Assembly (NCBI GenBank): GCA_944990035.1
Contig: CALYLX010000145.1
Coordinates: 310,001-374,000, forward strand
Direction of reading: 5' to 3'
Source: Clitopilus passeckerianus
Lineage: Eukaryota > Basidiomycota > Agaricomycetes > Agaricales > Entolomataceae
Length of the DNA stretch: 64,000 nt
Part shown: in pieces, positions 47,359 to 58,015 of the stretch
How the letters are laid out: every line of letters starts with the position of its first letter
How positions within the stretch are numbered: position 1 is the stretch's first letter
Made by a program: the position numbers and the translations under genes
Notes under the pieces: model-generated
What the model saw: only the letters and a program-made list of their open reading frames with translations
What the model was told of the DNA's origin: nothing
Databases searched by the model: none

Positions 47359-47720
47359 GCCGAATCAAATTACCCCTGTCGCTGCGCTCAAGCGCCACCT
47401 AAACTCGAGTCCTGACTTCAAAACCCGATTTTCTCGAGCTTACCTTTGAATCGGTGTAAAAATGCGAATCTAATCTTAGCGTTTTCTTTCAGAAAGTGCC
47501 ACTAAACGGAAGAGGAGAATTAGGGTTACAGGGGCTGGACTATCGTAATAGCCAAGATTGTGGTATTCGATCACCGGCAACCACATTTGTGTTTTGGAAC
47601 GCCGCACTGTTGGGTGCAATATATCACATCGCTGAACCCTGCAGATTTTCATTTTCGTATAACTAGCATGGGCTGAGCTGACCTTCCCTGTTTCTTTCCC
47701 TCCACCCTCCTGTATACGCT

Positions 47721-49691
47721 ATGCCCCGGATGAAGTCTCTCGAATGTCATTGGCCACCGCCGCAACCTCCCGATGAGAATGAAGAAGCTCTTTTGTCTCG
47801 ATTGGCTCAAGAGGCAGAGGCGAAGAGAGTTAGTGATGCAATTGACCAAAGTCTTGTCGCAGAGAGAGAACGGAGGTCGAAAACTCCTGCTATGAAAATC
47901 TTGTTGCTCGGTACGTCGGTTCTATGAGGATTTACAACGGGGCTCAACTGAGACGTGTACCAGGGCAAGCTGAGTCCGGCAAATCCACCGTCCTGAAAAA
48001 CTTTCAGCTTCATTTTGCACCAAACGCATTCACAGCTGAGGTTCGTAGTCGTTGATTTTAATGGAAATCCTTATGCCGAGATAACCATCTCCTCAAGGCC
48101 GATACATGGCGTCCCATCGTTCACCTAAACCTCGTTCGCTCGGTCAACTTCATCCTTCACTTCCTCGAACACAGATTCAACCCGAGGGACTCAAATGCCC
48201 ATCTCCTGACTGAGAGGATCCGCCACTTATGCATCCGGTTAAAACCACTGCGTGAGGTCGAAAATAGCTTGATGCGAAGGTTCGCAGGAACGTCGCTTCC
48301 AGATTTGGATCCTCATGCACCTCGATACGATCCTGCTCGAGCATCCGAAATCCAGGTTATGTCAAATGCTAGCTGGAAGATGATACTGCAGCCTAGACGA
48401 CAGTCCAGCGATATGTCTATGAGGCACATTGAGCGACAGAACGAGACGGATCGACGGATAATGTCAGCATGTGCAGAGGATATGATGACGCTTTGGAAAG
48501 ACGAGTTTGTGCAGGCTGAGCTGAAGAAGAATCTGGGGATTCATCTACAGGACCAGTCCGGGTTGTAAGTGCTATCTGCTTTACGGCACTCTTGGGTCAT
48601 CGTCGATGATTAACGTCGGTTCCTTACCCTTAGCTTCCTTAACGATATAGCGCGCCTCGCTCGTCCTGATTATAGGCCAACTCCAGGTGAATATTTTCTG
48701 GGCCAACCATCTCCCGTGGATTAATGGTCGGGATAGATGATATCCTTCGTGCTCGGCTCCACACCATAGCCCCAGAGGAGCACAAGATCGTTACGGAAAC
48801 AAGTCGGTCTTCGACCACCTTTCACGCTTCGGCTCGGCTCACATTTTTGCAGAACGGGAAGGAGCGAAGGACTGGGTGATCTATGATGTTGGGGGTAGTC
48901 GAAGTCAAAGAGGTGTGTGGCAGATATTGGCCTCAACGTGGTGCCGAGAGCCTGATCCTTGCAAATTTAGCTACTTGGGCTCAGTTTTTCGATGATGGTC
49001 TGTAATTGCTCAGCTTAATGCAATGTTTGATGCTGAGAAGGAATCTTCGTAGCCAACGTCATCATATTTCTTGCAGCGATGTCTGGCTTCAATCAAACTC
49101 TTGATGAGGACAGCAAGACCAACAGACTTGTCAGCAGCATTTCTCGTTCATTTGTCACTAGGTTGACTAACGCGATGTTTGTAGATCGATACACTCGCAC
49201 TTTGGAAGCAGGTCGTAAGCAATAAGATCCTCTGCAAGGTGGAGGTAATCCTTTTCATGAACAAATACGACATCCTGGACGCGAAGCTACGTTCTGGAGA
49301 AATGTTCTCGTATTATATCACGAACTATACGGGGAAGGAGAATAAAGCCGACGCTGTCACGAAATGTAAGCCTGAACTTGCTTGATGTATTTACGCAATT
49401 CAGGCTAACCAATAATATGGAAGACCTTGCCGACGTTTTTACCGACATCCACACAAAATATAGCCCAAAGAAACGAAAGCTGTACGCCCACATTACTACC
49501 GCCGTTGTGAGTACCGTCTTCATGAAACAATTCATGTACGCTGACGAATATGCAGAATCCAAAATCTACGGCCAAAGTAATCGACTGCAGTAAGTACCTT
49601 GGCCGCCTTCAAATCAACACGCGTTGCTGACGTCCTGCTAGTTCATGACGCCGTCATCCGCAAAATGCTCATAAGCAGCCACATCATCTAA
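47721..49691 (+). CDS. divergent heterotrimeric G-protein alpha subunit
   Basis: Guanine-nucleotide-binding alpha subunit of the expanded basidiomycete type. Motifs in order: P-loop GQAESGKSTVLKNFQLHF (after the intron near 47911), a helical domain with DTWRPIVHLNLVRSVNFILH, FLNDIARLARPDYRP, switch I DDILRARLHTIAPEEHK, switch II IYDVGGSRSQR spliced to ATWAQFFDD, NVIIFLAAMSGFNQTLDEDS, the NKxD site EVILFMNKYDILDAKL, LADVFTDIHTKYSPKKRKLY and the base-binding loop AHITTAVNPKSTAKVIDC. The C terminus is VHDAVIRKMLISSHII, stop 49689-49691. Canonical DVGGQ is DVGGS here, so the catalytic Gln is missing, and neither an N-terminal MGxxxS lipidation site nor a C-terminal CGLF-like receptor tail is present. 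The start MPRMKSLECHWPPPQPPDEN is the usual one for this subfamily. Confidence 0.85.
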
Positions 49692-49972
49692 ATTCAACTA
49701 ATTTCTTGCTACATCAGCCAATGTACTACTATATACACTAGCTCCACTATCTACTGCATCTGTATATGTGTATTTCTGCTTAATATTGAATGAGTTGGCC
49801 TGAAGGCGGGTTGAAGCAAAGAAAGACGCGTTCAAATTTTGGCATCTCGTGACTTGGCAGATGCATCACCTGACTGTGCATCGCCACCTTCGAATGCGAT
49901 GACATAGAGCTTGCCTCGCAGCTTGCGCAGTCTCCACAACTCTAACTCGAGCAACCACCTTCATTCGCTATC

Positions 49973-50464
49973 ATGGTCAAGTCCTCAGACGTTATCCTCA
50001 TTCTTGTACGTGGAGGCCAACTCTCCTTATGTGAGGGTACTCATTGCGCTTGTCCCGGATAGGTTGCTATTCTCTTTCCCCCAGCAGCCGCTGGGATCCT
50101 CACCGGCTGCAGTTGTGATCTCCTCATCAACATCTGCTTGACCATGTACGTGCCCCTATCGACTGGTATTCTTTAACCGAGTGCTAAACGGGCCCGATAT
50201 CGTAGTCTCGGTTACATCCCTGGCCACATTCACGCTTTCTGGCTTATCTATAAGAAGATGCAGGCCGAAGAGCGCTACGGACAGGGCGGCTTCCAATGTA
50301 TGTGCTTCATGCATTCCATATGCTCTCATTGCTTACGTTGCTCGACAGACGCTGGAAACGGGTCTTATGAGCCCCTTTATCAAGGATTACCTCAAGGTCC
50401 TGGACAACAGTATCCTCAGCAGCCTTATCCCCAGCAACCGTACTACGGTTCCACTGGACGTTGA
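49973..50464 (+). CDS. PMP3: PMP3/UPF0057 small plasma-membrane proteolipid
   Basis: Four exons: 49973-50005, 50063-50145, 50206-50298 and about 50349-50464. It begins MVKSSDVILIL, then VAILFPPAAAGILTGCSCDL and LINICLTILGYIPGHIHAFW, the two membrane helices that define the family, followed by LIYKKMQAEERYGQGGFQYA. The tail is Gly/Gln/Pro/Tyr-rich (GPGQQYPQQPYPQQPYYGST), a common fungal extension. PMP3 proteins affect membrane potential and cation tolerance. Intron phases agree at each junction. Identity is firm. Confidence 0.93.
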
Positions 50465-50798
50465 TTGACACTTTTACACGTTTCTGGTGCAGAATGTACC
50501 CGTTAAATATATAGGGATTTACCACATTTTAATATATATACCGTTTCTTGGCCGAATAACGCTATGGTTCTAATGAGGACATCGTCCGCGATCCGTTTCT
50601 CTTCAGAAGGACAGAAGAGCTGAATCCAAAGGCTTGAAGGCCTAACGAGCCAGCTCAGTGAAGCTAGCCGCTGAAGTTGCAGCCTGCAGCAGTGATCAGA
50701 GCGCCGGCGAAACCAGGCTATCGCGCTCACGTGATCGGAGTTGAGATTAATGAGTAGTGTAGTCTGCACATGTTCAGGGTTCAATTTCAACAACAACA

Positions 50799-53700
50799 AT
50801 GGCGGAAAACACTCGTCCGTCGTCTTCGCTACCACCAGCGATGAGCTCGAAACAAAGGAGAACGTCAAGACAGCCCATGGCCAACCTAGAAGACTCAACA
50901 AATCGAACCCAACTCATAAGTCCTCCCCCAGAAGAGACTCTGAATCATTTACGACGCGTATCTGTGAGTGGCAAGCAGACTGGGCTCTCTTGACGACGAA
51001 CCTAAATTTCTCTCTCGTATAGCGCACTGGACCATCTACACCCCAAATATCTAATTCTAAACGAAAGCGCAATCTATCACAAGGAACTTCGCAACCAACG
51101 GAAGGAAATCAAATTGAAACAACGCCCAACCCCAAGCCCCGCAAGCAACTGAAGAACCGGCTCTCTTTTCTTGAATCCCCTACCAAAGCCTCTCGCAACA
51201 CTCCTGGGCGATCAATGTCCGTGAACCCCAAATCCCCTCATGCCGAGAATCCAGATGCGGACTGGCTCCCACCTATTCCAAGCAGCGCTTCAAGGCGCGA
51301 AACTATCTCGGCTCGAGCTCGGAAAACAACACCCATTCCTGCATATGAACCACCTACAGACGTCTTTACACCTCCTAAGGAGGTTATGCTGGTCCCGACC
51401 ATCTCCAAGTCTTCAAAGCGCAAGACGCCCGCGAACCGAGGACGTACTTCGGTCACTCCCTGTTTGACCATTGCCATCAAGAAGGAACTACCCCCAATTG
51501 ACTTGACTGTACCCATGCCTCCTCCCAGCCCCTCCGATGACCCTCTTCTCCTCTCTGGCCCTCCTGAGATCTCGACGCCAATCAGGCCTCGTCGAAATCT
51601 ACCTAGCTTCGCGGAGTCCCCACCACAGTCTCCCCTCCCACCGTCATCTGAACCAGATGACGATGACGAGATGGAGCAGGTTACTGAGCGGTTTGATTGG
51701 ACGAAACACACTGTACCGGAAGGCTCTACCGACGACATGAGCATGGAGATTGACGAGCAGGACAGAGACGTTCCCCCCATCCCCTTATTCGACCTCAATT
51801 ACGCAGGTCCTGCGGATAATTCTACTGGCTGGGATAGCAGCGACGAGGAAGACGACGAGCTGCCTGTTCACAATGGTGGCTTCTTTGAAGAGGGCGAAGG
51901 GGAGTTCACTGGTCGTTGGCGACAGACTAGGATTCCAACAAAGGCGGACCCTCCCAGTAGTGCAACGAGGGATAGGATGGAGGAGTGGGGTCGTCCTATT
52001 ACCCCATTCCCGAGGGAGAAGATCAAGCGTTTGAGCTTGGTAAAGGAGGCTGCTGCTGAGGAGGACCGTGAGCCTGAGCCTGTTGCTCAGGATGGGCGGG
52101 GTCTCCAATCGCCCTCGCACGGGGAAGACGAGGACGAAGAAATGGAGGAAGAGGAGGAACGTGAAGTTCGGGAGATGTCGATACCGTTGAACGATGAAGA
52201 TGAACAGATAGAAGAAGCACGAACGGGGACTTTCTTCAAAGCCACTTCGCCTCCCCGCGTCGTTGACGCACGATTCGACTTCGACCAGTCTCTTGACGAT
52301 GAAGAACCGGAACCCGCACAATTCGAGCCGCAGGCGCCTCTGGTTGTACCTGCTGTCGATTCTCGTTTCAATTTCGACCAGTCCTTTGAGGACTCTCTCG
52401 AGGCAGAAGTGCCTGACATGATTCATGATGAGCTTTCCCTGCCTCACGACGACGTTGCTCCTGCTGAGGATGCCACCTTTTCCACGAGACTTGCTATGGA
52501 TGATCAGAACTCCTTACCCAAACTACCGGAGAAACAACGAGAAGCTGCTCCTCCAGAGGAGGACGAAGACGAGGAAGAAGAGCGTGAGGTCCGCGACTTG
52601 TCTGTGGACTTCCGGGGCGAGGAGGAGGATGAGGATGAGGCACCCGGAACAGGGGCTCACTCCATACTAGACGGCCTTGAGGCCCCCAGACAACATTCCT
52701 CCCCAGGCCAACTTCCCAGTCTCCGACATTCGCTTTCCCCTGATCCTCGCCACCAGTCTCCTGCTGTTGTTCGACTACAGGTGCAGTCACAATCTCCTTC
52801 ATATGAGCAGGAGCCACTGTCCCAAGGAGGACGGTTCCCCCAAGAGACATTTGCCCAACCAAAACTGGTCCCTACACCGTACAACATTCCTTCCAATTCA
52901 GCACCTGCTGCTGAGCCTCGTCGTCGGGATGAGCTCGCCATTGCGTCTGATATGGAAGAAGGCGGTTCTGATTCAGAGGACGACAGCTACAACTTGGGCA
53001 TCGTCAAGATCACTAGCGCGGATCCTCGTGCCGCTGCACGAGCTGCAGCTATTCTTAAGCAGGTGAGTACAGCGAGCGCATGTTATTTCGTGTAAGACTA
53101 ACTTGTCGATCTTTCCAGCATGACTATGACTGCTTCACGAAGATCATGATGAAGCAACGTAAACGGTCGTTCACCCCCGGGAAGGCTCCTTCTCGGAGGA
53201 ACAGCATTATTGGAGGCGGGATCGTTAAGCAAAGCAACATCTCTGAGATCGAGAAACTCAAGAAGCGCCGAGCCACTATGGGCGTTATTGGCGAAACCGC
53301 GTACATCCCTGGCAGCCCTGCGAAGACACTTCCTGAGCTACTCAAAGAGGCTGAAGCCGAAGTTTCCATGATGCATTCCCCGCGTAATGCTCCATCCTCT
53401 TTGTTGGAAGAGAGGAATCCCTTTGAAACCCCATTCCCCGCTCGGCAATCATCGTCCTCATTTATGGACACCACGCCTACACAGATTCAAGCCCGCTTCA
53501 CTGGAACGGGCAAACGAGAGTGGTCAAAGGAGGAGTGGAAACTGTTAGATGCTTGTTTCACCGACGAGCGTTTAGAAGTTGGTGGAGGAGACGTGCTGGC
53601 CTCTGTGGACGAAGTCCAACTCATAGACGTCGTTGCCAGGTTTGTAGGCTTGATGGGAGGAGACCAGGTGATTCTCGCCTATGGCGCGGATTGGAACAGG

Positions 53701-54750
53701 TACACCCTTGGCTCCAACTGCTCAGCCATGACATCTAACCGTGTTTGCAGAGAAAGCCTGTTACATCGTGCCGCTACATTACAGGCGAAACAACGCTCAG
53801 GCAAAATTGCTCCACCTACAACGCCTATTGCTACCCCTGCGTCGCCCAGCATTCATCGCGAGAGGCAGTCGACACCAGAACCTGCAACCACACCTCTCAC
53901 CCGCCGGGGCTTACCACCACCGAAGTCTCAATCAAATGGTGGCCTCAACTTCCCCGTAGCCCCGACAGATAGTGGTCTATTTGCAAACCTCGCTTCTGAG
54001 CCCAAAGAAGAGTCACGCAGGAAGATGCCATGGTCATTGCTCGCACCTCGCTATTCCCACCTGCTGCAAGAAGCTATTGAGATCAGTCAGCCAAGTGCAG
54101 CTCCGTCGAACACGGGACCCAATCCAGTTGACCAGCTTGAGGAGAACAATGGCATGGACCATGTGGTGGATGATGTGGACGACGATACCCACCTTGACGA
54201 TATCAACGACGCCGTCACAGCTGCACCGGGATCTACGAATATCGGGAAACGTGTCAAGGGCTTTATTACCTCTTATCTCCCGACACTGAAGAACTCGAGC
54301 CGTTCGTCCAAGCAACGGTCGACGATTCCTCATCAACCTGGGCTGCCGTTGCCTCCAAAGGACCTTCAAGGCAAATCTAGGGGCCCTATCGCAACTCCAG
54401 CACGGCCGGCACCTCAGCGGCCGAAGCATCCCAAGGATATTGTACACCTCCAACCTGCGCCGCTGCTCGAGAAGAACGTGGTACCTCGGATGACAAAACC
54501 AAAGCGTCTGGTGGACCTACATCCTGTGCCTCCTCTCGAGGTACCGAAGCCTGTCACGGAGGCACCCCGACCAAGAAGAAGTAGCGGTGCAAGTGTCAAA
54601 GATCTTGTGAAGGGCTTTGAGGAGAAGGAGGAGGAGGCCCGCGGAGTGAATGGTAAAGGGGCTGCACTGAAGCGTGTACGCAGTATTGACGGATGGAGGA
54701 ATAAACTACCGACAGCCAGCCAACCAGGAAAGCCTACTTGGCGGCCATAA
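50799..54750 (+). CDS. large acidic, Pro/Ser-rich protein, probably nuclear, function unknown
   Basis: Exons: 50799 to about 50963 (MAENTRPSSSLPPAMSSKQR ...), about 51023 to 53061, about 53119 to 53698, and about 53751 to 54750; about 1250 residues. Long disordered stretches with acidic runs (EDEDEEMEEEEEREVREMS, repeated in variant form EEDEDEEEEREVRDLS near 52560). A repeated DxRFDFDQS/DSRFNFDQSFEDS motif occurs (52265 and 52360). The best folded block is at 52960-53700: DDSYNLGIVKITSADPRAAA, HDYDCFTKIMMKQRKRSFTP, and REWSKEEWKLLDACFTDERL, LIDVVARFVGLMGGDQVILA. It ends with basic/Pro-rich sequence. Basic patches and acidic repeats suggest a chromatin or cell-cycle protein, but no known domain is recognised. 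Confidence 0.75.
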
Positions 54751-55034
54751 TATGATTTTACCACCGTTGGGATGGACCAATGGAGACATACATGTATTTA
54801 TACACAGCCAGTCGAAAAACATGTGCCGAGTACGTTTCACCAATCCCATGATGGGTATGACCCAACATTAGTACTTGGAGAACGTAGATCAGTATAAATA
54901 ACGTCAATAATAGGGTTGGGGAAGAAACCTCGCCGACCTATCTTACCAGTAAGTTACCCGGGTCGGGTCCAGAGGCGAGGTTTCTTAAGGTAGGCGTCAT
55001 CTAGGCACGTGACCTTGAAGTGTGACAATCAGCT
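54751..55034. other. 3' flank with strong hairpin
   Basis: Includes a 13-bp perfect inverted repeat, aagaaacctcgcc at 54922-54934 and ggcgaggtttctt at 54974-54986, with inner pairing (ccgacc/ggtcgg) in the 39-bp loop. It could act at the RNA level in the 3' end of the preceding transcript or be a transposon relic. Confidence 0.6.
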
Positions 55035-55938
55035 CGAAAAGTGCTCAGCTTTTTTTTTTTTATGATCATCCACGTAGGGTATATTTTAGACGTACTCAAA
55101 ATATACAAAAAACTGGGTGTGCGATAACAGTCCTGTGAGGGCAGGCTACACCTAAATCATCCCTCTCATCAACCTGGACAGCTTCAGACTGTCCTGTGCT
55201 CCTACTAGCGACTGACATCCGGATTTCAGAGGAGTCCCACCCCATTCTCCGGGTGGATGCGCCTAAGATAAGCCCCAAACCACCAGCATGGGCGCCGCAG
55301 CTTCCAACTGTCAGTGACCTGCATAGCTGGTGTACCAGCAGTAGGGGGTTGACATGATGACCCTTACAGGTTGGAAAAAGAATGTTAATGAGAGACCCTG
55401 CCTTCCACTATGCACATCGGATCCTGAACCCACCACCTAAACCTATACCCCCCTCCATGCACCACTCGAACACCCCGCTACCCACTCCAGAGGTAGAATA
55501 CCCGTTCCAGCTGCCAAGATCGTGAGTAGTAGCCCCCCATCCCAAAGCAGTTGATCCTTCTCGGTTGCGCCCCTTTCGGGTCTGCGCGAAGCAGAGCATA
55601 TTCCTAAACTTGTGAGGACGCAATGACGCTAACATAGAGAGTAGGGTTCGCCCAGGTATGTGTCGAGATAGTAGGCATAAACAGATCCTAATTGCCTCCA
55701 GCAGAGTGGAGGGGAGACGAACCGCGCGATTGTCGCGATCTGCCCCGATAAGCAAAAATGAGTGTGAGATTGAACGGATTTGTTAAAAGGAAAGGCGAGG
55801 AGGCTGTGGCGGGGCCTGATGTGATTAATGAGAGGTGTTTGGTAGAATAAGGCCAACCATTTGTGTGAGAGTGACGAGTTCCCACGGTTGGATGGTGGTG
55901 GTTTAAGATCAAGAAGTGTCGCGCGAAAAGTGCTCAGC
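55035..55938 (-). mobile_element. retroposed insert flanked by 15-bp target-site duplications
   Basis: The sequence cgaaaagtgctcagc occurs at 55035-55049 and again exactly at 55924-55938. Immediately inside the left copy is a run of 12 T (55050-55061), which on the minus strand is a 3' poly(A) tail. An 874-bp body (55050-55923) lies between. Target duplication of this length plus a poly(A) end is the signature of LINE-type target-primed reverse transcription, so the insert is a non-LTR element fragment, a SINE-like element or a processed copy of an RNA, oriented minus. Near its 3' end is a stem gtatatttt/aaaatatac (55079-55106). A 115-codon minus-strand frame (55755-55408) has no recognised domain. 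The source family is unknown to me. Confidence 0.7.
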
Positions 55939-56169
55939 AGGTGGACTCCTCATTAAACCAAGAAATTAAAATAAACTATATTATCAGTCAATGAAAGATC
56001 ACATTTTCAATTGCTGGACAATTGCGATTATTTCAGAACAGAGTTGTAACATTGTTATAGAACTATCAGTAGATTTACAATGGGGATAAGATAAATTCGA
56101 CACTCCGCTCAGGGTGCCTGGTGCACATTGTAGTGTGCCGACAATTCAAACAGACAGAGATTTCTTACC

Positions 56170-57693
56170 ATGTCATCTCTCAGCAAGCATGGTCGGGTTG
56201 GCTTCCAAAATCTGTGGGTAGGGAGACAGAAGAAAAAGCTTGAAGAACTTGCAGAGAAAGAGAATTTTGACGTGAGTAGGATGATCAAGAATCACAGTTG
56301 GAGAAATCTAATCACCCGGGATCCAGCGGGTCAAAGCAACGACCAAAAGGGTGCGGAAAGAGGAGCGGTCTCGCAGATTACTATTGTCAATTATCAGACC
56401 TACATTGATGAATTCAAAAAATGCAAACACATCAGCAAAAAAAAGTCACATCTTATATGCCTTACAGTGCTTACATCTGCCTTGGTGGTGCCTATAAGGC
56501 TATACAATGCATTGTAAGGCATGCAAGGCAGTCTTAAGGTGTGGCTTTTTTTGCTGATGCATACCCGAAGATCCCCAGCGATCACAAGCAGTATCAGCCA
56601 CTCCTCTACGAGCACCAAATCTGTTTGCTGACTTGGATCTCCAAGTCAAAATAGCTACAGTGATACACGAATGCCTTGTCTGGAAGGCAATCACTTCAGA
56701 TCAAGAAGCTCAGGCTGCTGAGCAACTGGCAGAAGTTGCTCGACATGCAGCCAGCTCTTCACCACTCCCTGCTTATTGCGATGCAGCCGATCAAGCATGT
56801 AATAAGGCTACAGATGCCAGAGCAGCTGCTCGTAGAGTTGCTGAACACGAGATCAAAGCACAAGCAAGTGTCAATGCACTGCTGCAGTTGCGTGCCGCTC
56901 TTCAACCTCAGCCTATTCAATCAAACACGAGCACAACACCCACAGGTTCAGACGATCCCGTTGAGCCACCCAACACAGACCTTTTTGGTAGTATTCACAA
57001 TGACTCAGAAAATCCAGTGGTCATTGAGGATCCAGCAATACATGATGGGGCCCTTGATGAAGAAGAGATCGACGATGATGATGAACAGCTGGAACACGCT
57101 CCTACACCTACACCGTGCAAGTCAGCACGAGCTGGGGATTGCTTTTCTCCAAATAAAACAGCTGCCCAAGCGGCTTTCCTTTAGATTCTCCAGATCCTGA
57201 AACCACCGAAGACAAAAAAGGAGACAGATTCTGTCCTAGATGCTCTCACACGACACCGTTTAGAGGATATGAAGGTCACACTAGCATCATATACAAATCC
57301 GGTTAAGACACTCTTCTGGAAGCTCTCATCTTTAAGAGCTGCCTATTGTGAAAACTGTGGAGAGTGGTACACAAAACACTTGTGAGAATGGTGCCGGACA
57401 TTCATCACAGATGGTTCCATCCCATCAAATACATATGGAACCTGGAATATGTTCCTGCTCACGCATGAAGACCTTGTCACTGAGCTCACAATACATCTCC
57501 AATCCATTGGTCAGCATGTCCGAGCTCAGGACATTGTTGATCTTCTATCAATCCCAGAGGTTCAAGCATGATGGAAGCTGAAGTGAGTGCCGTCACTTAA
57601 GACAGCTCAGTGATGGATGCATTTGATGGGATACTGGTGGGAGAAGAGGCCAACAGGGATGTACATCCCAGGCTGCCCTGTTAGAAATCTGCA
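56170..57693 (+). mobile_element. decayed transposon-associated gene (DNA-transposon HTH/N-terminal ORF), five in-frame stops
   Basis: First segment 56170 to about 56430: MSSLSKHGRVGFQNLWVGRQ, KKKLEELAEKENFDVSRMIK. After an inserted foldback (see separate entry) one frame runs from about 56570 to 57693: VKIATVIHECLVWKAITSDQ, EAQAAEQLAEVARHAASSSP, an acidic part, then EWYTKHL*EWCRTFITDGSI, PSNTYGTWNMFLLTHEDLVT, ELTIHLQSIGQHVRAQDIVD and SLKTAQ*WMHLMGYWWEKRP. Stops in this same frame lie at 57182, 57383, 57569, 57584 and 57611, four of them TGA. The end matches the N-terminal/HTH region that precedes the DDE catalytic domain in a basidiomycete transposon family I recall; the catalytic domain itself is missing. 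The element is dead. Confidence 0.6.
56430..56559. repeat. foldback (MITE-like) insertion inside the transposon gene
   Basis: The left arm catcagcaaaaaaaagtcaca (from 56430) through ttatatgccttac mirrors the right arm gtaaggcatgc...ggtgtggctttttttgctgatg (to 56559) with few mismatches. The whole forms an imperfect palindrome of about 130 bp with a loop around 56475-56510. It interrupts the coding frame of the surrounding element, so it arrived later. Confidence 0.6.
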
Positions 57694-57929
57694 GAACGAC
57701 TTCTCATTACAAATACACCTGTCTGCAGAATGACTTGTAGTACATTTGGTAGTCAGAAAGACAGGCAATTCTGCAGAATCTTGACTGATTCTGCAGAATG
57801 GCTATATGCTGAGTAGCTATAACAAATGCGTACAATTTTCTGGAAACCAATCATAAGCCCATTCTGCAGAATTATGTGGAGTAATTCTGCAGAACTCTCT
57901 ATGCAGCCAATGACAATTCTGCAGAATAG
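57685..57929. repeat. cluster of palindromic TCTGCAGAA motifs
   Basis: The core tctgcagaa occurs at about 57688, 57722, 57769, 57789, 57862, 57886 and 57917, mostly as the perfect 12-bp palindrome attctgcagaat. Seven copies in 245 bp on an AT-rich background are far beyond chance. It is placed between the decayed transposase and the next repeat gene. Confidence 0.85.
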
Positions 57930-58015
57930 TGCATGTGTCATTTGACAGTGGTCAGCACTAGGGCGGGGAAACAACTATTATGACTAAACCAAGGTAAAAT
58001 TAAACGGAAATTCCA

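Noticed and set aside
47358..47450. Plus-strand mini-frame MPNQITPVAALKRHLNSS
   Set aside because: Overlaps the better-supported minus-strand frame, is very short and has no continuation.
55408..55755. 115-codon minus-strand frame inside the retroposed insert as a gene
   Set aside because: No domain, biased composition and no homologous feel. More likely chance within a non-coding insert.
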